Shown: piece by piece, positions 35,401 through 45,660 of the stretch
Layout: each line of letters starts with the position of its first letter
Numbering within the stretch: position 1 is the first letter of the stretch
Source of the DNA: Acanthosepion pharaonis
Lineage: Eukaryota; Mollusca; Cephalopoda; Sepiida; Sepiidae
Reading direction: 5' to 3'
Assembly: GCA_903632075.3 (NCBI GenBank)
Contig: CAHIKZ030005641.1
Coordinates: 1,571,001 to 1,635,000 of the forward strand
Length of the DNA stretch: 64,000 nucleotides
Translations under genes and position numbers: made by a program
The notes under the pieces: model-generated
What the model was told of the DNA's origin: nothing
Seen by the model: only the letters and a program-made list of their open reading frames with translations
Databases searched by the model: none

Positions 35401-37139
35401 TTACTACAAGCTTTCGTCTGTTCCTACAGACATCGTCAGGTATATAATAGATGTTGTTCTTGGTTTTTCTCTTAGTAATAAGAGGACATCGAAAATATAT
35501 GTGTATTGTATCCGAAATGCTATTAAAAATGAGTTATTGGTTTTGAACGCGCCAAAGCAACGCTGAGTTTGATTTTGAATTTTTTTAAAATGTCTGCGTC
35601 TATACCAAATATGGTAATGAACAAATGTTTTTACTGGTAAATTTTTTTACTGTCAAAGTGGCATGAACTATATTGTTCAATAATTACAGTAATGTCGCAC
35701 TTATTAACCAAAAGTCGCACATGGATCAGATATTTAAATTACAATAAACGTGCAATCAATTTACAAATACATGAATTATTCATACAAAACCAATGCAAAG
35801 GTTAATGATTTAAATGGCAAGACATCCATCTTGCAAACGATTCAAATAGTACACAAAAACCTCTAAATCCGTTATGCATGAGTTGATCCTTGTTTATATA
35901 AATTTCTGCCGTATTAGTTGTTATTTTTACTACAAGCTTTCGTCTGTTCCTACAGACATCGTCAGGTATATAATAGATGTTGTTCTTGGTTTTTTCTCTT
36001 AAAGAGGACATCGAAAATATATGTGTATTGTATCCGAAATGCTATTAAAAATGAGTTATTGGTTTTTGAACGCGCCAAAGCAACGCTGAGTTTGATTTTT
36101 TGAATTTTTTTAAAATGTCTGCGTCTATACCAAATATGGTAATGAACAAATGTTTTTACTGGTAAATTTTTTACTGTCAAAGTGGCATGAACTATATTGT
36201 TCAATAATTACAGTAATGTCGCACTTATTAACCAAAAAGTCGCACAATGGATCAGATATTTAAATTACAATAAACGTGCAATCAATTTACAAATACATGA
36301 ATTATTCATACAAAACCAATGCAAAGGTTAATGATTTAAATGGCAAGACATCCATCTTGCAAACGATTCAAATAGTACACAAAAACCTCTAAATCCGTTA
36401 TGCATGAGTTGATCCTTGTTTATATAAATTTCTGCCGTATTAGTTGTTATTTTTTACTACAAGCTTTCGTCTGTTCCTACAGACATCGTCAGGTATATAA
36501 TAGATGTTGTTCTTGGTTTTTCTCTTAGTAAAAGAGGACATCGAAAATATATGTGTATTGTATCCGAAATGCTATAAAAAAATGAGTTATTGGTTTTTGA
36601 ACGCGCCAAAAGCAACGCTGAGTTTGATTTTAATTTTTAAAATGTCTGCGTCTATACCAAATATGGTAATGAACAAATGTTTTTACTGGTAAATTTTTTA
36701 CTGTCAAAAGTGGCATGAACTATATTGTTCAATAATTACGTCGCACTTATTAACCAAAAATCACATGGATCAATAAAGATATTTAAATTACAATTGCAAT
36801 CAAACAAAAATGAATTATTCAACAAAACCAATGCAAAAGGTTAATGATTTAAATGGCAAGACATCCATTTACCAAACGATTCAAATATTGGTCACAAAAC
36901 CTCTAAGTATGCATGAGTTGATCCTTGTTTATATAAATTTTGCAGTATTAGTTGTTATTTTTACTACAAGTTTTCGTCTGTTCCGCAGACATCGTCAGGT
37001 ATATAATAGATGTTGTTCTTGGTTTTTTTCTCTTAGTAATAAGAGGACATCGAAAATATATGTGTATTGTATCCGAAATGCTATTAAAAAAATGAGTTAT
37101 TGGTTTTGAACGCCAATTTAGAGTTTGATTTTGAATTTT
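29421..37139 (+). repeat. ~526-bp satellite, direct block: 14 full units plus a partial one
   Basis: The landmark TTAAATTACAATAAACGTGC starts at 29421, 29945, 30471, 30997, 31527, 32053, 32577, 33100, 33630, 34159, 34680, 35207, 35734 and 36260, and in decayed form at 36783. Spacings are 521-530, mean about 526. Units differ mainly by homopolymer-length indels, so open frames inside them are unstable and not coding, although a minus-strand frame of up to 116 codons occurs at 34748-35098. The last full unit (36260-36782) carries extra indels and the partial one is more diverged. Each unit carries a hammerhead-like core on the minus strand. Confidence 0.97.
29618..29656 (-). ncRNA. Hammerhead-like core in satellite unit 1 (repeated in all units)
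   Basis: On the minus strand CUGACGA (29652-29646), one extra U, a perfect 5-bp stem II GUCUG/CAGAC with loop UAGGAA, then GAAA (29628-29625) and the palindrome AAGCUU. Stem I can start GUA/UAC. This is the architecture described for the minimal hammerheads of Penelope-like elements, where the palindromic stem III implies action as a dimer. The other units have it at the same relative place; some have loop CGGAA and GAAAACUU instead. Confidence 0.55.
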
Positions 37140-38668
37140 TTATTGGTTTTGTATGAATAAATGTATTTGTAAATTGATTCAAAATTAAATGCCACTTTGA
37201 CAGTTTTACCAGTAAAAAACATTTGTTCATTACCATATTTGGTATAGACGCAGACATTTTAAAAAAATTCAAAATTAAACTCAGCGTTGCTTTGGCGCGT
37301 TCAAAACCAATAACTCATTTTTAATAGCATTTCGGGATACAATACATATATTTTCGATGTCCTCTTATTACTAAGAAAAACCAAGAACAACATCTATTAT
37401 ATACCTGACGATGTCTGTAGGAACAGACGAAAGCTTGTAGTAAAAAATAACAACTAATACGGCAGAAATTTATATAAACAAGGATCAACTCATGCATAAC
37501 GGATTTAGAGGTTTTGTGTACTATTTGAATCGTTTGCAAGATGGATGTCTTGCCATTTAAATCATTAACCTTTGCATTGGTTTTGTATGAATAATTCATG
37601 TATTTGTAAATTGTTTGCACGTTTATTGTAATTTAAATATCTGATCCATGTGCGACTTTTTTGGTTAATAAGTGCGACATTACTGTAATTATTGAACAAT
37701 ATACTTCATGCCACTTTGACAGTAAAAAAATTTACCAGTAAAAAACATTTGTTCATTACCATATTTGGTATAGACGCAGACATTTTAAAAAATTCAAAAT
37801 CAAACTCAGCGTTGCTTTGGCGCGTTCAAAAACCAATAACTCATTTTTTTAATAGCATTTCGGATACAATATACATATATTTTCGATGTCCTATTATTAC
37901 TAAGAGAAAAAACCAAGAACAACATCTATTATATACCTGACGATGTCTGTAGGAACAGACGAAAGCTTGTAGTAAAAAAAAAAAATAACAACTAATACGG
38001 CAGAAATTTATATAAACAAGGATCAACTCATGCATAACGGATTTAGAGGTTTTTGTGTACTATTTGAATCGTTTGCAAGATGGATGTCTTGCCATTTAAA
38101 TCATTAACCTTGCATTGGTTTTGTATGAATAATTCATGTATTTGTAAATTGATTGCACGTTTATTGTAATTTAAATATCTGATCCATGTGCGACTTTTGG
38201 TTAATAAGTGCGACATTACTGTAATTATTGAACAATATAGTTCATGCCACTTTGACAGTAAAAAAAATTACCAGTAAAACATTTGTTCATTACCATATTT
38301 GGTATAGACGCAGACATTTTAAAAAATTCAAAAATCAAACTCAGCGTTGCTTTTGGCGCGTTCAAAAAACCAATAACTCATTTTTTAATAGCATTTCGGA
38401 TACAATACACATATATTTTCGATGTCCTCTTATTACTAAGAGAAAAAACCAAGAACAACATCTATTATATACCTGACGATGTCTGTAGGAACAGACGAAA
38501 GCTTGTAGTAAAAATAACAACTAATACGGCAGAAATTTATATAAACAAGGATCAACTCATGCATAACGGATTTAGAGGTTTTTGTGTACTATTTGAATCG
38601 TTTGCAAGATGGATGTCTTGCCATTTAAATCATTAACCTTTGCATTGGTTTTGTATGAATAATTCATG
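37140..38668 (-). repeat. ~526-bp satellite, inverted block of three units
   Basis: After an abrupt switch near 37139-37140 the same unit continues in reverse complement through three copies, the first and last incomplete. The block ends at 38668, inside the unit, where a (TA)n(GATA)n tract begins. Confidence 0.95.
38469..38508 (+). ncRNA. Hammerhead-like core in an inverted satellite unit
   Basis: CTGACGA at 38473-38479, stem II GTCTG/CAGAC with loop TAGGAA, GAAA at 38497-38500 and AAGCTT overlapping. All three inverted units carry the same version. Confidence 0.55.
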
Positions 38669-38679
38669 TATATATATAT

Positions 38680-38713
<34 letters not shown>
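38669..38713. repeat. (TA)n(GATA)n tract bounding the array on the right
   Basis: TA repeats followed by about eight GATA repeats start exactly where the satellite stops. Confidence 0.95.
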
Positions 38714-38714
<1 letters not shown>

Positions 38715-38932
38715 TAAAATATTGGGAACAACAACCTTTATGCTTACACGGTGACATCAGGCAGTAAGCCTAATGAAACCATTCTGATAGAAACTGTGGT
38801 AGAATAAAGGTCAGTGTTTCCAATATTTTATATCTTAACTAAATTTTAATTTTTGAAAATTGTATTGAGCGCTCCATTTATTTAGCCGTTCCTTTTGCAA
38901 ATATCACTTTTACCATAGATTGAATTTATAAA

Positions 38933-38936
<4 letters not shown>

Positions 38937-38980
<44 letters not shown>
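38937..38980. repeat. (TA)n microsatellite
   Basis: About 21 TA dinucleotides beside a copy of the ~360-bp repeat family. Confidence 0.95.
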
Positions 38981-38981
<1 letters not shown>

Positions 38982-39002
38982 AATGGACAACGTCTGACAA
39001 TT

Positions 39003-39660
39003 ATTTTAAGACATTTTTTATGTTTATACGTTCTTTTTATAGATACAAATATTTAAGTAAATGCTCTGTTTATAATAAACAGTATTAAAGAACATTTACC
39101 GGCCTGAATGTCCGAGAAATTTTCATAGAAAATATGCGTCCTCCGACAGGATTCGAACCTGTATATTATACAGAACCGTCATATAGCCTGACGCGCATTA
39201 TCGATTGAGCCACAGAAGAACGTTTCAGTTAGCAAGGTCGATTTTACTGTTTTTAAACTACAATTCTCCATGATTTTCTCACACATTCATATCTGCTCGA
39301 TGTGTATCCAAATGTAAACAAATGACGTCACACATTATGAAATAGACAAAGTCCGAGGATTATTTAAGACATTTTTTTATGTTTATACGTTCTTTTTATT
39401 TAAGTAAATGCTCTGTTTATAATAAACAGTATTAACAACATTTATTATAAGCAGAGCATTTTTACTTAAATATTTGTATGTATAAAAAGAACCTATAAAC
39501 ATAAATAATGTCTTAAAATAATTGTCGGACGCATATTTTCTTTGAAAATTTCTCGGATATTCAGGCCGGTAGATGTTGTTAATAATGTTTATTATAATCA
39601 GAGCATTTACTTAAATATTTGTATCTATAAAAAGTACGTATAAACTTAAAAATTGTCTTA
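39003..39660. repeat. Diverged ~360-bp repeat family copy followed by inverted partial copies
   Basis: 39003-39360 parallels the units at 9.2-10 kb, including TTTACCGGCCTGAATGTCCG and a tRNA-like block. From 39361 the same end segment appears again, then twice in reverse (AGCAGAGCATTTTTACTTAA; AGAGCATTTACTTAAATATT), so the stretch can fold back. The right end overlaps the 3' coding end of SLC22 gene B. Confidence 0.8.
39131..39217 (-). pseudogene. tRNA-like pseudogene in the repeat
   Basis: On the minus strand TGTGGCTCAATCGATAATGC serves as the D-arm/A-box region and ACAGGTTCGAATCCTGTCGG as the T arm/B-box. The 5' and 3' acceptor ends pair only partly (CGTTCTTC against GGAGGACG). It is diverged from the copies at 9362 and 9723. 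Confidence 0.5.
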
Positions 39661-39871
39661 ATATATATATTAGTACTTTCCTTAAAAAATTAGAAATGTT
39701 GGAGATATACCTTTTCCTTTCTTCTTCTCGATAAATTTCCTCGAAATTCTCCTGCAAATCTTGATTGGTGGTTTCGGGAAGAAAATTTACCAAAGTCCCT
39801 GCGATAAAGCATACAGCTCCCATAAGTACCAGAGGCAGACTCTTTCCGATTTGCCCCGGAGCCAAAGTTGT
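39611..39871 (-). CDS. SLC22-like transporter gene B, last exon (TM12 and cytoplasmic tail)
   Basis: The acceptor TTTTCAAG (AG at 39873-39872) is followed in phase 0 by TTLAPGQIGKSLPLVLMG, then a hydrophobic TM12 and NFLPETTNQDLQENFEEI, the typical end of SLC22 proteins (LPET followed by acidic residues). It joins the phase-0 donor of the exon at 51200-51019 to give SPYILKS-TTLAPG. As drawn it stops at 39613-39611 after IDTNI. The last ~16 residues come from the ~360-bp repeat. An alternative donor AAAAG|GTATAT after EERKR, near 39710, could splice to another 3' exon, so the C-terminus is uncertain. AATAAA-like signals occur at about 39446 and 39408 on this strand. Confidence 0.85.
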   Translation of the reverse strand, partial: TTLAPGQIGKSLPLVLMGAVCFIAGTLVNFLPETTNQDLQENFEEIYREEERKRYISNISNFLRKVLIYILRQFLSLYVLFIDTNI

Positions 39872-40179
39872 CTTGAAAATTGGAAGAAAGCATTTATTAC
39901 ATTCAGTCAAGCGATTAGCACTGACATTACAAAAACATAATTGTCACACTTCACCGGATATCGTTGCGAAATTTCATAGGCATTTTAATGTAGTTTCAGA
40001 AAATATTGCTTCGTTTAATATTCGAGAATGTCTTTACTTTTAGCTAAAACTCTAAAATGTTAATTTCAAGGTCTTAAACGTTATTCGTCATTTGAGACTC
40101 CTTTGTACTTTTATTTGAAAAAAAATCTGATCGGTTCGATATCAAATTTGTAACTGATCTAAATCTGACCTAAACTCTG

Positions 40180-40640
40180 CTGTTAACTGGGACAAGGAAT
40201 AGCTTGTTAAGTTTGACGTCTCCAAAATAAAACTGTTTTTGATTAATCATCTGAAAGACATCTTCCCTACTTCCATCAGTGTATATTATATGAATTATAA
40301 TATTATCATATGCTGTATATGAAGTAAATTATTATATTATCGTTGTGCGTTCTCGTGGAAACACTATATTGAATCAATTGCTAGGTCTGCTACTGTGTCG
40401 TGTTAGACAATTTTTCTCGCCAGAATTTTATATATTTATAAGTCCATGCTTAGAATATTTGTACTATATATGGTCTATATTTAGATATTCTTGATGAAAT
40501 CCAAAGAATAATTTGCAATGTTATTGGTCTTGACCCGGAATCCCGGCTTCAGATACTTTCCCAACGCTATAATGTACAGTCGTGTGCAAAAGACCTTATA
40601 GTGATTTTCATGTAATATATGCAATACAGTAATATAAGGT
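40180..40640 (+). pseudogene. Jockey/CR1-like RT C-terminal fragment
   Basis: Shifting frames give FSWKHYIESIARSAT (about 40350-40395), TIFLARILYIYKSMLRI and a decayed LDEIQRIICNVIG (about 40490-40530), the same order as at 12701-12910. It lies in the last intron of gene B. Confidence 0.55.
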
Positions 40641-40829
40641 GTTCTATAATATAAATTTATTATGCAAAACTGAATCACATAAAAATACTGAGTACTTTAA
40701 AAAGTAAATCCACATTATTGAGAAACAGTGACAATTGATGACAATTCCAGAACAACGTAACTATAAACAATTTTTTTCTATCCTCTCCCAGCCGCAATGA
40801 TGGAGAAAGCATTACCTCGAATCATCACC

Positions 40830-42335
40830 AGTGAGACACGCTTGCAAGAGCCACTCCGTTTCGCGAGGCTCGTCTCATAATCGAAACGCCATCGCGCCAA
40901 TCCTCCGAAGGAACGCTATCGAACGAGAGCCAATAACCCCTGAAGTCTCCACTGCCACAGGAGTAAAAAAACATCTATCATCAAGAGAAGAATATTTAAC
41001 TATTTTTTTCATCTCTGCGTCCCGGGCGACGGATCCCGGCTCAATCGCGGAATTGATCAAATTACCGACCGAAAATGTATCCGCACAGGTCGCATCCCAA
41101 ATCAACGACTTCCCTATTTTAAAAGGGAAAAAGGTAATGCTATCCTACCGCTTTCCATCACCACGGTCGAGGCCTACGGGTTCGATTTGGGAAGGGAACC
41201 CAACTGCATCCAAATCTCTTTTGATGATGTCGTTAATGGCTGCATACCGTGGAAAGCGGCCGGCATTACGATGACAGGAGAGAGGATGCAAACCAAACTC
41301 ATCGATGGAGGCTCCACATCTGCATCTGTGACGCTCACATAATTTGAGTCCAAGACGGATCGCGACTCCGACCCTAGTGCACTCATCATCTAGAAGGGTA
41401 CCGGTAGACGAAAAGGGCACTGCGTTGAGCCAGGCCTCACTACTCGGTTGTGAATCAGATAGTAGACAGGCGATGCGATGCTGATCCAGAGAGAGCCTCA
41501 AATTAGTAAAATTGGCCTCGCACTTTTTTTTATCCCAGCTTTTTTTTTTTTTTTTTTGTGTCTAGTGGGAGAGAAAGTAATTCTTGGGCCCAGACGCTGC
41601 AAGCTTGTTCGAAAGAACTACCCGAGAAACACTGAGACGATCCACCGAGTATCTCATCAATTAATTCGTGACTGGACGAAAGTGAAAAAAGATATGCTGG
41701 AAGGGCCAAATCTACCGCTGATCGAAGGCCTAGGCCTCCGAAACTCAAAGGGAGCTTTGCCTGCCTCCAGCTTGTGTCGTCGAAATTGACGTTGCAAATT
41801 AGCTCCGCGCATATCTTAACTGTAATATCTATCTCATTTAAGAAATCCTGTTCAAGGGAGCAAGGGTCACTTCGAAGCGTGTAGAGGAAACTCGGTAGCA
41901 AAAAACTGTTCTTCAAGAGGAAGAGGGCTGGATGTGCATCAATTAATTGCAATTTCTCAGTCATTCTTGTTAGAATGACATGCTTAGTATCCAAGCACTC
42001 TCGAATGGCCATTGGAAAGACTGGAGAACCAAGAATATGTAATTCCTCCTTAGGTGTTATTTTAATATCCTCAAGGATGAGTCTGATATCCCGGATAACA
42101 CTCTCGAAATCATCTGCACTATAATTCAAGTTTATTATATCTGACTTGGACGAGTTAATCTCAAGTCCAAGCAGAGATAAAGCAGGAATAACTCGTCAGA
42201 GGTCAGCAGCTACGGCCTCGATGGATCCTCCCAACGTTGCATCGTCAAGATACCATATATTGAAAGGAGAAGCGATGGAACGAACTACCCGGTCAATAGC
42301 CATCGCAAATAGTAGCGGACCAAGCGGATCAAGTG
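40830..42335 (-). pseudogene. Non-LTR-type RT element with C-terminal zinc-knuckle/endonuclease-like region
   Basis: On the minus strand from 42335 down, DPLGPLLFAMAIDR is followed by WYLDDATLGGS (YLDD catalytic box, about 42255-42245). The thumb region, open at 42129-41530, contains LFLLKNSFLLPSFLYTLRS and PLSFGGLGLRSAVDLALPA. After an A-rich frameshift near 41550 the 41501-41145 frame has VAIRLGLKLC, then a C-x-C-x8-H-x4-C cluster (CRCGASIDEFGLHPLSC) and GLDRGDGKR. From 41105 down comes IWDATCADTF and a long tail. C/H knuckle, then PD- and WD-type acidic residues, recall restriction-like endonuclease elements. Stops, a frameshift and 5' truncation make it dead. Confidence 0.75.
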
Positions 42336-42908
42336 GAATGGCTAATTATGATTGCATCATCCTGTATGACATCATCCTATGTAAATCGAGTGATGGGATT
42401 ATGAATCTGGAATACACCCATAGCGTTCAGGACTCCATCGTTGAACGACAGCACCCTGGAGAAATACTAAGTAAACCAAGAATACAGTGGCCCAAAGGTA
42501 ACCAGAAGACTGTTTGGACTAATCTTGACAAAGAGCTTTCTTTTATGCTTAATAACAATCTTAAGGGTCACATAGGGCAAAAGATCAGTTCCTTTTGTAG
42601 AATAATATACGACGTTTGCTTTGAGTGATTTGAACCGGTAATGGAAAAGATAAAAAGAGGAAAAACGACCAAATCGACGACAAATGGAAAGTTAAGATCA
42701 GAACAAACATTAGTGAAATATTATGCGTTCATCATCACGACCTAACATGCGCAGGTGAAATATTTGCATAGCCGTTTATAACGATTTTTACGAGCGCGTC
42801 AATAACGGCAAACGCGTTCAGGAACTTTCATTACGGACAGAAGCTGCAAAAAGGAACAATATCGTTTTATTTATTTCATTAAGAATTTACAAAGAGGAAC
42901 GATCAATT
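42336..42908. other. Unassigned stretch 5' of the RT element
   Basis: The open frame at 42146-42628 mostly overlaps the antisense of the RT. The non-overlapping part has no recognisable domain. It begins with a 25-base block (about 42347-42371) that recurs inverted at 43091-43115. Confidence 0.4.
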
Positions 42909-43087
42909 ATTTTTTTTTTTTTTTTTTTTTATACCCTGCCTGGTGGCAAATGCTGCTGGTGGCGCCTGGGGTGGCGGTCCCGCCATAGCCACCGAAACCG
43001 TGAGATTACCCCTGGTCGGCGGCTGATGAAGTCAGGGTATCGCACGTGCTAACACACGTTGTATGTTAAAAAAAAAAAAAAAAAAAA
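42909..43087 (+). mobile_element. GC-rich retroelement tail flanked by poly-T and poly-A
   Basis: T22 is followed by about 130 GC-rich bases (TACCCTGCCTGGTGGC ... GTCAGGGTATCGCACG) and a poly-A of about 20. The GC content contrasts sharply with the surroundings. A poly-A end on the plus strand suggests the 3' end of a non-LTR element or SINE. TACCCTG/CAGGGTA at its ends can pair. Confidence 0.5.
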
Positions 43088-43199
43088 TTGTCATACAGGA
43101 TGATGCAATCATAAACATAATCTGATGCAATCACAAGACTGGAAATGAAAAAACTTTATTTTGGTTAGGTGGTCTCAAAGTTTTGCACATGACTAGCTT

Positions 43200-43530
43200 T
43201 CCTGTTTCTTTTCTATAAATTCTTTCATGGTAATTTCTATAAATACTTTCATTTGTAATTTCTATAAATACTTTCATTGGTAATTTTCCGTATGTTACCG
43301 AGATTCTATTGAATTTAATCTTAGTATTAGATTGGCTTCAAGGCTTTTCATCATCTTACAGTTGAAGTGACTAGTAACCGTAAGTTCTAAGCTAACAATT
43401 TCTTTTCTTGCACTTCTTGCTGGCGGAATTTATAATGTTTTTCTTTTTCTTATTCTTTCATTCTCGCTAACCCATTGTGTCTTAGTGGCTTTATTGCCTT
43501 GCTTAGGGTGAAATGATTAAAGAATATAGG
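43200..43530 (+). pseudogene. Jockey/CR1-like 3' end fragment
   Basis: CTTTCATGGTAATT-type blocks repeat three times, then TRNRKF-like coding and TTGCACTTCTTGCTGGCGGA (LARTS-LAE in shifted frame), then TGTCTTAGTGGCTTTATTGC and TTAGGGTGAAATGATTAAAG as 3' tail. It matches tails at 8000 and 16560. Confidence 0.55.
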
Positions 43531-43534
43531 AAAC

Positions 43535-44086
43535 GAAAGAGAAGAGAAACAAAAATTATATACTTGAATGTTATAAAACCTAGAAGAAAGATCTTCAACA
43601 ATATTTCAGAGGAATGATCGCTTTGAAAGTGTAACTAAAATAAACTAGATTTCGGAAACTTCACATAACAAAAAAACAGGTGTCTGACAATTTTATTGTG
43701 AAACTATTATTGGCACCGTTAGCTTGTAGTTGCAACTGAATATACTAATTTTTAATTAATTATTTTTAAAAAAAAAAGTGTAAATTCATTTGTTCTTCTT
43801 GTCACATGTCCTGACAACAATTTCACTAACATATCACGAATGTAAAGCAGTTTTTAAGTATTTTAACAGAGAACGAAAAATTTAACACAGGAACCCAAAG
43901 GTGCATTGGACTAGAGAATGATGACTTCAAAAAGCTCAACAGGAAAATTTTGTAAGGGTCAAAGACTGAGGAAAAGCTATGTAATATCAAGACAAAGCAA
44001 CCCAGCGCGAGCTAGAGTAGAATAGTGTCAGCCTTTTTTTAGCAGCTGAGATGTTTTCACTAAGCATTCTTTCAAAGTGAAATAAA
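43535..44086. other. Gene-free intron stretch of gene B
   Basis: No gene or repeat family recognised. Confidence 0.4.
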
Positions 44087-44150
44087 GAATAAAAATAAAA
44101 ACTTGGTTCATACATTTTCTAATGCATGAACCGAGTCTTTATTTTTATTC
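44087..44150 (+). repeat. Short hairpin-forming inverted repeat
   Basis: Arms of 25 bases (44087-44111 and 44126-44150) match except for one A-C mismatch and one G-U wobble, around a 14-base loop. The size is like a pre-miRNA, but a small foldback element is at least as likely. Confidence 0.6.
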
Positions 44151-44425
44151 TCTCCTCATTTTTTTAATCATTTCAAAGACGTTAGATAACAGAAAATAAT
44201 ATCCGCCAACTATAATCCAAACAGAAAAGGCTATTGTTTTGTTTATATCTTTTATAATTAATTATTTAATTAAACCTATGTTCTGCTCTGAAACTGGTAA
44301 CTACCTTAACATTGTGATCACAACTTACAAATAATGGAAAATAAGCAATACTGTTATTTTAATTGTATACTTCGAAAATTTAACACATATTATAAATTAC
44401 AACACTATCTGCCGGATACGAAAAA

Positions 44426-44428
<3 letters not shown>

Positions 44429-44496
<68 letters not shown>
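44429..44496. repeat. (TA)n microsatellite
   Basis: About 34 TA dinucleotides. Confidence 0.97.
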
Positions 44497-44498
<2 letters not shown>

Positions 44499-44649
44499 TG
44501 TATATGAAGTGAATTATATATTATAACATAAGATATACGAAATAAACGAACATCAAAATGTTTCAAGCTCTTGGGGTGTTTTTATGACAATTTTCCTATC
44601 ATTATACGGTAGATTATTGGTAAAGATATTATTTTATTTATTACTAGCA

Positions 44650-45271
44650 GGAGAGCGCGGCGTTGCCCGGAGATGTAACAGTAAGAGATAAATCAAATAT
44701 CGACCATCATAAAGACTGAAAAATAAAATTGACAAAGATTATTGTTTAAGGTTGACGGACACGCATGTCTTAATTAGTTTTTTTTTTTTTTGCATTTTTG
44801 TACGAATTGGTCAAACCCAAACTCCAACAAAAATATTCTTTTCAATCGTTATGAGTATACCGATTGAATAGAATTTTATTATAAACAATTGTCTTGTAAA
44901 TGGAATTTTTAAAGCATTCTGAATTTAAAAATAAAGAAAAAAGTGTGCAAACAATAAGAAACACTACCTGCAAAAAAAAAGTGAAGTTTTGTTGAAATCG
45001 GTTGAAAAATGTAGGAAATCTGATCCCATATATAAACGAACACACACAAACAACCTGGGTTTTATAATAAGTATAAATTGATATGACTTGTCCCCCTTTC
45101 ATTCTGGCGACAGAATCGTGTTTTCAAATTGATTTCGTGCAAAAACATTTGTGTTTTTTCCAATTGTTGGCGCTGTCAGAACAACCGTAAGGTAATTTTA
45201 CGCAGTCCTGTGAAGTTTTGTTGAAATCGGTTGAAAAATATAGGAAATCCAATCCAATATATAAACATACA

Positions 45272-45328
<57 letters not shown>

Positions 45329-45426
45329 ATACACACACACACAGTCTGCGTTTTATAATAAATAAGATTTAACTTATTTTTTGCGTAAATATTTCAGTTT
45401 ATCTTATCTTGCTTATTATAAAACGC

Positions 45427-45480
<54 letters not shown>

Positions 45481-45660
45481 CATTTATATGTTGGATCGAA
45501 TTTACATTTTTTAGCCGATTTCAACAAAACTTCACAGGACTACATAAAATTACTTTGTGGTGGTTCTAACGGGTCCGAAAATGGGAAAATACAGTTATTT
45601 TTTAATAAAATCAATTTGAAAACACGATTACGACACATCGTGAGAATGAAAGGGGACAAC
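44650..45660. mobile_element. Two direct and one inverted copy of an interspersed repeat ending in (AC)n
   Basis: The direct copies share GTGAAGTTTTGTTGAAATCG and GGTTGAAAAATRTAGGAAAT (about 44980-45020 and 45210-45250), then a CA-repeat and GTTTTATAATAARTA. The third copy at about 45400-45660 is in reverse, beginning TTATTATAAAACGCAGG and a GT-repeat. GGCGTTGCCCGG near 44660 marks the 5' part. Such a block with a microsatellite 3' end is widespread in invertebrate RTE-related SINEs; the exact class is uncertain. Confidence 0.6.

Larger units (their letters stand above)
40572..43196. mobile_element. Putative Tc1/mariner-type element bounded by short inverted ends
   Basis: The left end reads TA-CAGTCGTGTGCAAAA (from 40574). 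The right end, read on the minus strand, is TA-GTCATGTGCAAAAC (from 43196). Such ends next to TA are typical of Tc1-like transposons. Similarity does not extend much beyond 18 bases and no transposase is seen between them; the interior is occupied by another element's RT. It could be two unrelated ends. Confidence 0.35.

Noticed and set aside
29421..38668. CRISPR-like or rDNA-type interpretation of the array
   Set aside because: Units are ~526 bp with no spacer structure and no rRNA sequence; it is a eukaryotic satellite.
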